Translations under genes and position numbers: made by a program
Shown here: one piece after another, positions 57,736-64,000 of the stretch
Numbering within the stretch: position 1 is the first letter of the stretch
Layout: every line of letters starts with the position of its first letter
Source: Immersiella caudata
Taxonomy: Eukaryota; Ascomycota; Sordariomycetes; Sordariales; Lasiosphaeriaceae
Assembly (NCBI GenBank): GCA_030512335.1
Contig: JAULSU010000002.1
Location: 3,596,001 to 3,660,000, forward strand
Direction of reading: 5' to 3'
Length of the DNA: 64,000 nucleotides
Notes under the pieces: model-generated
Told to the model about the DNA's origin: nothing
The model's database searches: none
Seen by the model: the letters and a program-made list of their open reading frames with translations, nothing else

Positions 57736-60122
57736 ATGTGTGGCATCTTCGCCTGTCACAGGTACGCACCCAGCGCATTTTCCTGACGGTGTTTGTTGTT
57801 GTTGTTGGGCTGCCGTCCCGCCTTTGGAGGGGCAGAGCTGCCCCGCTATCGCACCCCTTATCGCGATGCGTCACCCTTCGAGATCAACCCAAAAAAAAAT
57901 CCAGAATTTGCGACGAGAAGCCCTAACAGACACCAAATAGTCACCCCGACGTGCAAAAGTTCAAGCCAACTGCTCTCAAGCTTGCCAAGGCGTATGTGTC
58001 ACCTAATTGACCTCGTATCTGCGTCCTGGAGCGTTCAATTGACACTCTTATCTCCAGAGTTCGGCATCGGGGACCTGATTGGAGTGAGTTACATCCCTGA
58101 TACCCCTGACTGAGTCACACATGAGATAATGCACGGTCTCAACAAGCTCCAGTTTCACTAACTATTGTCCTCCGTAGGCGGCAGCGTAATTTCTAACAAC
58201 ACGAGTATGGCCGACACCCGGGCAGGCACTTGACGAGGCCGTCCATTCCCCCAACCCAAACGTTAGGATGAACTAACACCGCGCCAGTACTTTGCCATGA
58301 ACGGCTCAGTATCGTCGGCGTTGGTGGGTCTAGATCCGTGTACCTCTCTTCGAAGGTGAATTCTCACAACAAAGTAGAGAGCGGAGCTCAGCCACTCACC
58401 AATGCCGATGAGAGCATTGTCCTCGCCGTCAATGGCGAGATTTACAACCACCGATTGATCCGGAAGCACTTGAAGAACCCCTACCACTTCAAGACTACCT
58501 CGGACTGCGAGGTCATCATCCCTCTGGTGGGTTGACCCAGCCGTCCGAATTGCATCGTTGGGGCTGGAGACTGATTGGGGCGCGCATAGTACCTGGAACA
58601 TGGCCTCGATGCGCCCAAGTACCTCGACGGCATGTTCTCTTTCGTTCTTTACGACAAGAACCTGGACCGCACGATAGCCGCACGCGATCCCATTGGTATC
58701 ACCACCTTTTACAAGGGCCACTCGTCCGAGCAGCCGGAGTCGGTGTACTTTGCTTCTGAGCTCAAGTGCCTGCACCCCGTGTGCGATAAGATCGAAGCGT
58801 TCCCTCCGGGACACATCTACGACAGCCAAACCAACCAGACAACTCGCTACTTTGAGCCCACATGGTGGGATGGCAACAAGACGCCCGAGAAGCCGCTCGA
58901 TCTGAAGCTTCTTCGCGAGACGTTTGAGAAGTCGGTCAGGAAAAGGCTGATGGCTGAGGTCCCCTATGGTGTTCTGCTCTCTGGTGGTCTCGACTCGAGT
59001 CTGGTTGCGTCCATTGCCCAGCGAGAAACACTGCGGTTGAAGAAGCTCCAGGAGGAGACTAATGGGACAGCCGAGGAGAAGCCCGAGGATCTCGACAAGG
59101 GCGAAGGTTTGGTTGGCATTGATGATGACAACAAGTTGTCGACAATGACCTTCCTTCCCCAGCTCAACTCGTTCTCCATCGGTCTCCCCGGCGCGCCCGA
59201 CAACGAGGCCGCTATCAAGGTTGCAAAGTTCCTCGGAACCAAGCACCACGTCATGACCTTCACCATTGAGGATGGCCTCAACGCCCTCTCTGACGTGATC
59301 TATCACTTGGAGACGTATGATGTCACGACCATCCGCGCCTCTACGCCCATGTACCTGCTCTCTCGCAAGATCAAGGCCATGGGTATCAAGATGGTTCTCA
59401 GCGGTGAGGGAAGTGACGAGATCTTCGGCGGCTACCTCTACTTCCACGGCGCTCCCAGCAAGGAGGAGTTCCACGAGGAGTGCGTCCGAAGAGTCAAGAA
59501 CCTCCACCTGGCGGACTGCCTGCGTGCCAACAAGTCGACGTCGGCTTGGGGTCTCGAGGCTCGCGTTCCGTTCTTGGACAAGGAGTTCCTGGAGGTTTCG
59601 ATGAACATCGACCCCGCTGAGAAGATGATCAAGGGTGAGAGGATTGAGAAGTATATTCTCCGCAAGGCATTCGACACTTCGGACGACCCGACTGCTGAGC
59701 CCTACCTGCCCGACAACATCCTTTGGCGCCAGAAGGAGCAGTTTTCGGATGGTGTTGGCTACGGGTGGATCGATGCTCTGAAGGACAACGCCGAGCTCCA
59801 TGTGACCGACGAGATGATGAAGAACCCCAAGCCGGAGTGGGGTAACGACATTCCCGATTCCAAGGAGGCGTAAGTGATGAATGTAAGATGGCTATGATGC
59901 ACATGCTGACACGGCGCACAGTTACTGGTATCGCACCATGTTCGATGAGCACTTCCCCCCTTCGTGCGCGTCCACCGTCATGAGGTGGACACCGAAGTGG
60001 GTCAAGCAGACGGATCCCAGCGGCCGGTAAGCTATGATAGCCCTAGTAAAGGTGGTGGAGCGGTGCTAACGGAAGCTTCCAGCGCGATCTCGACTCACAA
60101 GGCCAAGTATGCGGATGCTTAG
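57736..60122 (+). CDS. ASN2: Glutamine-hydrolysing asparagine synthetase
   Basis: Nine exons (57736-57761, 57941-57991, 58058-58083, 58178-58204, 58288-58323, 58378-58526, 58590-59869, 59922-60026, 60083-60122) give 579 residues. Every junction keeps the frame and reproduces family sequence. The enzyme makes asparagine from aspartate, glutamine and ATP in the cytosol. The N-terminal glutaminase domain starts MCGIFACH (Cys2 nucleophile), with [37 protein letters not shown] and SDCEVIIPL. The synthetase domain has the PP-loop [14 protein letters not shown] (about 233-246), [17 protein letters not shown] and [11 protein letters not shown]. The C-terminus ends [10 protein letters not shown]. The first five exons are only 26-51 bases long. 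A long antisense open frame (58263-59801) is a codon-bias shadow. A CPC1-type TGAGTCA lies in the third intron. Confidence 0.97.
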
Positions 60123-60864
60123 ATGGGAGTTCGTGGTGTTGAGCGGCAGTCCTTGGTAGTTTGTTCATGGTGTCGAATATTTCTTATACCTAGGCTGCAC
60201 GGAATCGCATATACTGGTCAATTTATATTGCAGAACGAACGTGCGCATACGTTGTGAACATGAAGACTGAGTGATGAAAGCCTGAGATAATTCCTAGAGA
60301 TGGCCTCACCAGGCTCAAGATGCCGTTGATGCTCTTCAGTACTGGCCTGAGGGCATCCAACCTGGCAGGCGAAGAAACGCCCCATTGCGTGATGTAGCGG
60401 CTAGATGACCTCGAGGCAGCGTTGAAAAATTACAGGGAGGGTACGATCTGTTCTTGGATGCCGGGTCGTCTGATTATGTGTAATGGCAAGGAGGGCCTGG
60501 CGACACTCTTCTCGAAAACGGAGCGGATGTTTTACAGCGCATGACCAAATGAGAGCATTCGAGCCCGCGCATGGAGCACCTGGTGTTGCAACGGGCTCCC
60601 AGTGGTCAACGGCGATTCAACAAATTTCAGGGTTGGGGTGTTTCGTCTACTTTTCCCCACGTCTCGCGGCAGGTCCACGGTTGCTCGTGCGCAGGGACCA
60701 GAGGACAAGGGTAGTTGCCGAGCTCTGAGAAATTTACCTACGACGTCGGCCTTCCAAATAATTCTCCCGTTCTTCCGACCACTTCATCACAACCGCAGCA
60801 TCGCCTTTCTTTTGCACCATCATACGCCCATTTCCCATACTTCCCACTTAATACCACAACCAAA
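60123..60864. other. ASN2-POR1 spacer
   Basis: The 3' region of asparagine synthetase and promoter of porin. The last 100 bases are C/A-rich leader ending in CCAAAATG. No gene is seen. Confidence 0.5.
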
Positions 60865-62180
60865 ATGTCTATCCCGGCGTTCTCGGACATCTCCAAGTCG
60901 GCCAACGACGTAAGCGCTCCAATTGACTTTGGGGACTTGCGCATTGAGGCTCCCTCGGGAGCGCGGCATTTGCAAACCTCAATGACTCTTCGATCTCACA
61001 ATACCAAAGTCCAATTGCTAACAAAAATTTCTTGCGGCTATAGCTCCTTAACAAGGACTTCTACCACCTCTCGGCTGGCACACTTGAAGTCAAGAGCAAC
61101 ACCCCCAACAATGTCGCCTTCAAGGTGACCGGCAAGAGCAGCCACGACAAGGCTACCGCCGGCGCTGTGCGTACAATCCATCGCGTTCACATCGGATCGA
61201 GGCTGACGGCGTGGTTCGGTATCTGCAGATCGAGGGAAAATACAACGACAAGCCCAATGGTGAATACTTCCAGTCCCGCCCCCGTGTTTCGCGAAACCCC
61301 AGCAAGAAATCTCCGCACAAGCCCCCGGACAAGTCGATGAAGCCCCGTAGACCGCCAGACCTTAGCTTATCGCTGGCTCGGTTGAGAGGACCACGCTTTC
61401 TCGGCGGGAGATCCTGGGGCCAAGCGTCGTTTTCGCCCCGCCAAACACAACTGCTAATGATTTGGTCACGAACAGGCTTGACCCTCACCCAGTCGTGGAA
61501 CACCGCCAGCGCGCTTGAGACCAAGATTGAGCTCGCCGACAACCTTGCCAAGGGCCTCAAGCTCGAGGGTATCTTCAGCCTTCTCCCCTCTACACAGGCT
61601 CGTGGCGCCAAGTTCAACCTCCACTTCAAGCAGCCCGGCTTCCACGGCCGTGCCTTCTTCGACCTACTCAAGGGCCCCACCGCCAGCATCGACGCCATCG
61701 TCGGCCACGAGGGTTTCCTCGCTGGCGCTTCGGCTGGATATGATGTCCAGAAGGCCCAGATCACCGGCTACAGCGCCGCTGTCGGCTTCCAAGCCCCCAC
61801 CTACACCGCTGCCGTCACCGCTACTGACAACCTGAGCGTCTTCGCGGCCAGCTACTACCACAAGGTCAACTCCCAGGTTGAGACCGGCTCCAAGGCCACC
61901 TGGAACTCGAAGAGTGGTAACAACGTCGGCCTCGAGGTCGCCGTCAAGTACCGCCTCGACCCCGTCTCTTTCGCCAAGGTACGCTTCTGTCATTTAGGGG
62001 ATGTGGTGTGGCTCTAACAAAAAGGAACAGGCCAAGATCAACGACCGCGGTGTCGCTGCTGTTGCCTACAACGTCCTCCTCCGTGAGGGTGTTACCTTCG
62101 GTGTTGGTGCTTCTTTCGATACCCAGAAGCTCGACCAGGCCACCCACAAGGTCGGCACCAGCTTCGTCTTTGAGTCGTAA
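60865..62180 (+). CDS. POR1: Mitochondrial outer-membrane porin (VDAC)
   Basis: Five exons (60865-60909, 61044-61166, 61229-61259, 61476-61978, 62031-62180) give 283 residues, the length of known fungal porins. It forms the 19-strand beta-barrel channel for ATP, ADP and small anions in the mitochondrial outer membrane. The N-terminal helix segment MSIPAFSDISKSAND is followed by LLNKDFYHLSAGTLEVKS. The barrel shows alternating strands such as GLTLTQSWNTASALETKIEL, KFNLHFKQPGFHGRAFFDLL and FAASYYHKVNSQ. The eukaryotic porin signature (YRLDPVSFAK then AKINDRGVAA) is split by the fourth intron. Intron 3 (61260-61475) is a multiple of three and largely open, which makes a misleading longer frame; splicing gives the family sequence KPNGLTLTQ. 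Many third positions are C, consistent with high expression. Confidence 0.97.
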
Positions 62181-62453
62181 TGTGTTTATGGGCAATTCAG
62201 CGGGCGTTAGTTCTATGCTCACGCTCAGCGATGATCTGAGCTTCGATTTCCCCCGGGACGGGACGGAGTTGCAGATTCGGTGTACTAGTCTGGCGAAGCC
62301 TGCGTGGCTTCTGTCATGCTGTATATTAGACTACTGGTAGCATCCTTTCCAATAGATTGTGCATGCTTCCAAAGCACCCCTTGGGCACGCACATTGGCCG
62401 GGTGCACGCGCAAAGATGACACAGGCATCACAACTTGACCAGTGTATTTCAGC

Positions 62454-63314
62454 TTATGGATTCGTTTTTTGCTTTTCCTTCTCTCCCTTCCCCCCGATCG
62501 CGGTCCACATCCCTATCAAGAGATACGGTCCCAGCACTCCAACTACCACGATCCCCGCTACGATGAAGAAATCTGCCACGGAGGCTGACTCTGTTCCAAA
62601 TGGGTCCAACCCCTTTGCTGCCCGCGCGCGCTGCTCTCGTCGTTCTTGCTGTCGCCGGTGCGTCCGCTCATGCGCCTCCCGATCAAAATGCGGCACATCG
62701 TTATATCTATCCGCCCTCGAGCGATATGGATTCTGCCCCGGTCCCATTCCCCCAGCCTGCGGACCTGGGCCTTCCTTCGCACCGTAACTTCCCGTACCCG
62801 TAGTCTCCTCATGCGCCGCCCTCCTCTTCTCCGAGTACGATCCCCATCCACCCGATCTAAAGAACGAAGGCGGTGGTCCTTGAAACGGCCCCCTCCTCCT
62901 TGACAAACCCGATGCAGGCCGCCCCCCCGCTTGCGATTGCGAGGAGTGGTATGACCCTTTGGGATGGCCGCGGTGCGGAACGGCATGCGGTCGGCGCAGC
63001 ACGTCGCGGTCATACCGGGCGCGTTTTTCGGCGTGGCCTAGGATGGAGTAGGCTTCGGAGATGCGCATGAAGCGCCGCGAGGCGTGCGGATCGGAGCGGT
63101 TGTGGTCGGGGTGGTGGGTTTTGGAGAGGGCGAAGTATGAGCGTTTAATTTCAGAGGGGGTGGCGTCGGGGGTGACTTTCAGGACGTCGTAGTGGGATTT
63201 GGAGGAGTCGGTGTCATCGTGGAGGGGCCGGGTGGTGTGGAAAGGTCTGGTCAAGGGAGGTTGAAAGGCGAGGCGGAGGAGGGTGGTGAGAGGGGGGGAG
63301 ACGCGGAGTGGCAT
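62454..63314 (-). CDS. Mitochondrial J-domain (DnaJ-like) membrane protein
   Basis: One exon, 286 residues. The N-terminus (MPLRVSPPLTTLLRLAFQPP and then FHTTRPLH) is a good mitochondrial targeting sequence without acidic residues. The J domain follows at about 40-105: HYDVLKVTPDATPSEIKRSY, the HPD tripeptide in THHPDHN, and FMRISEAYSILGHAEKRARY. A Gly/Ser/Arg-rich linker leads to a basic Arg-rich helix (REAHERTHRRQQERREQRAR). A single membrane helix lies near residues 250-272 (VADFFIVAGIVVVGVLGPYL), and the tail is short and basic. It would stimulate an Hsp70, probably on the mitochondrial inner membrane, like DNAJC30 or related J-proteins; the exact orthologue is not clear. It converges with porin, about 270 bases apart. 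Confidence 0.9.
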   Translation of the reverse strand: MPLRVSPPLTTLLRLAFQPPLTRPFHTTRPLHDDTDSSKSHYDVLKVTPDATPSEIKRSYFALSKTHHPDHNRSDPHASRRFMRISEAYSILGHAEKRARYDRDVLRRPHAVPHRGHPKGSYHSSQSQAGGRPASGLSRRRGPFQGPPPSFFRSGGWGSYSEKRRAAHEETTGTGSYGAKEGPGPQAGGMGPGQNPYRSRADRYNDVPHFDREAHERTHRRQQERREQRARAAKGLDPFGTESASVADFFIVAGIVVVGVLGPYLLIGMWTAIGGKGEKEKQKTNP

Positions 63315-63718
63315 GCCTCATGTCGAAGATGGTGACAATTGGTGTTGTTGCGTCGTCTGTATGGGAATTAGGGGGGGAGCAGTCGGCGGCGAGGGTTTTC
63401 CATGGCGTGTTTGGCTGTCGATGAGGCTTGGATGGAGAGGATCAGCTGGGGAGCTCGCGGTGACGAAATCGATTGCAGGGCATCCGATAAGTCACTCGTG
63501 CCCAGAGCGTTGGGAGCCCCATATATTTATGAGCATGGACCAATCACCACCACCAACTCTTTCACCAGTGGCTTCGGCACCCCTTTCTTGGGGAGCGACA
63601 TCCACGACTGTGCTGCAACTAGATACGAGAAATGCATTTGAAGCATCATTGCCTCAGAAGGCAGCGCGGATCAGGTGGAATCTATAGGCAAGAACTGGTT
63701 GGATTCCTTCTCGACAGC
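63315..63718. other. Upstream region of J-protein gene
   Basis: Short divergent spacer between the J-protein start and a possible gene start at 63719. No feature is identified. Confidence 0.4.
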
Positions 63719-64000
63719 ATGTTCAGAGGCTGTATCCCCTTGGTAGCATACGTCTTCCGGACTCTTTGGTCATGGCTCAAACCATACGCTCTGCAAAAAC
63801 TACGGATGCACCCAACCTCCATCTTCAACACTCTTCACCACCTCATCAATTCCTTCCACCCTCCTTCTTATCACCTCCTCTCCATTAGGCAGATCGTTTT
63901 CCACGGCCCTCCTATCACCCTCCTCCAAGCTACCCACGATCCCCGCCGCCAGATGTCTCCTCGCCAGCCTCACTCTCGCAACCTCAGTATCAACCTCCAC
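63719..64000 (+). CDS. Possible 5' end of a gene running off the window
   Basis: An ATG at 63719 opens a plus-strand frame that stays open for 94 codons to the window edge, beginning MFRGCIPLVAYVFRTLWSWL and continuing PYALQKLRMHPTSIFNTLHH. The start is hydrophobic, possibly a signal anchor. The opposite strand is also open over part of this stretch, so the choice of strand is uncertain. I do not recognise the protein, and too little is present to name it. Confidence 0.35.
   Translation, partial: MFRGCIPLVAYVFRTLWSWLKPYALQKLRMHPTSIFNTLHHLINSFHPPSYHLLSIRQIVFHGPPITLLQATHDPRRQMSPRQPHSRNLSINLH

Noticed and set aside
58263..59801. 512-codon open frame antisense to asparagine synthetase
   Set aside because: It is the exact reverse of conserved ASN2 exons, has no domain of its own, and arises from strong codon bias (few T/A third positions).
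61211..62017. Longer reading frame through POR1 intron 3
   Set aside because: The intron is a multiple of three and happens to be open. Splicing at 61260/61475 gives the conserved porin sequence and the correct 283-residue length.
1..64000. CRISPR array, prokaryotic operons or insertion sequences
   Set aside because: No regularly spaced direct repeats of that type. Spliced genes throughout show a eukaryotic nuclear genome.

Overview
The window looks like nuclear DNA of a filamentous ascomycete (Pezizomycotina, most like Sordariomycetes). Reasons: eukaryotic genes split by short 45-75 base introns with GTRNGT-type donors, CTRAC-type branch sites and YAG acceptors; GC-rich third codon positions; gene families typical of filamentous fungi (Pth11-like receptors, allantoate-type MFS carriers); and a 283-residue mitochondrial porin and a 157-residue UBC9 of the lengths expected in these fungi. 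The species cannot be named from the sequence.

Layout. 1-5.1 kb holds no gene that I can support. 5.2-6.2 kb: a PQ-loop membrane protein. 6.2-9.7 kb: a long pyrimidine-rich stretch that looks like promoter plus an intron-bearing leader for a nuclear-type protein at 9.7-11.1 kb. 13-15.4 kb: methylenetetrahydrofolate reductase (Met12 type). 17.4-18.6 kb: a divergent eIF4E. 19.4-24.2 kb: two RNA-processing genes in tandem on the minus strand, the tri-snRNP protein Sad1/USP39 and the small-subunit processome protein Utp13. 24.5-26.4 kb: an unknown membrane-type protein. 26.8-28.3 kb: divergent MHF1 (CENP-S) and PGA2. 30.6-31.6 kb: a C2H2 zinc-finger protein. 34.5-38.0 kb: ACC deaminase followed by an MFS carrier. 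39.1-41.2 kb: a strange Ras-like GTPase gene with repeats in its tail and signs of decay. 43.2-44.6 kb: kynurenine-type aminotransferase with a mitochondrial and a cytosolic start. 47.3-50.3 kb: a single gene fusing a Pth11-like seven-helix receptor domain to a fucose-permease-type MFS transporter. 50.5-51.5 kb: a frame-broken unknown gene. 52.4-54.6 kb: an unknown acidic protein convergent with PEX19. 55.9-62.2 kb: UBC9, asparagine synthetase and porin on the plus strand, then a mitochondrial J-protein on the minus strand. The last 280 bases may be the start of another gene.

Most of these are housekeeping genes from unrelated pathways (one-carbon metabolism, splicing, ribosome assembly, kinetochore/DNA repair, peroxisome import, SUMO conjugation, asparagine synthesis, mitochondrial channels), so this is ordinary mixed gene order and not one biosynthetic cluster. 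The less ordinary stretch runs from about 34 to 51.5 kb: a laterally acquired-looking ACC deaminase beside a carrier, an odd repeat-tailed GTPase, the receptor-transporter fusion and a broken ORF. Three introns in the window use GC donors (24551, 53542 and 56225), a high count for about 37 resolved introns.

All exon models were built by hand from splice consensus and reading frame, with no transcript data. Families were recognised by eye and not by database search.
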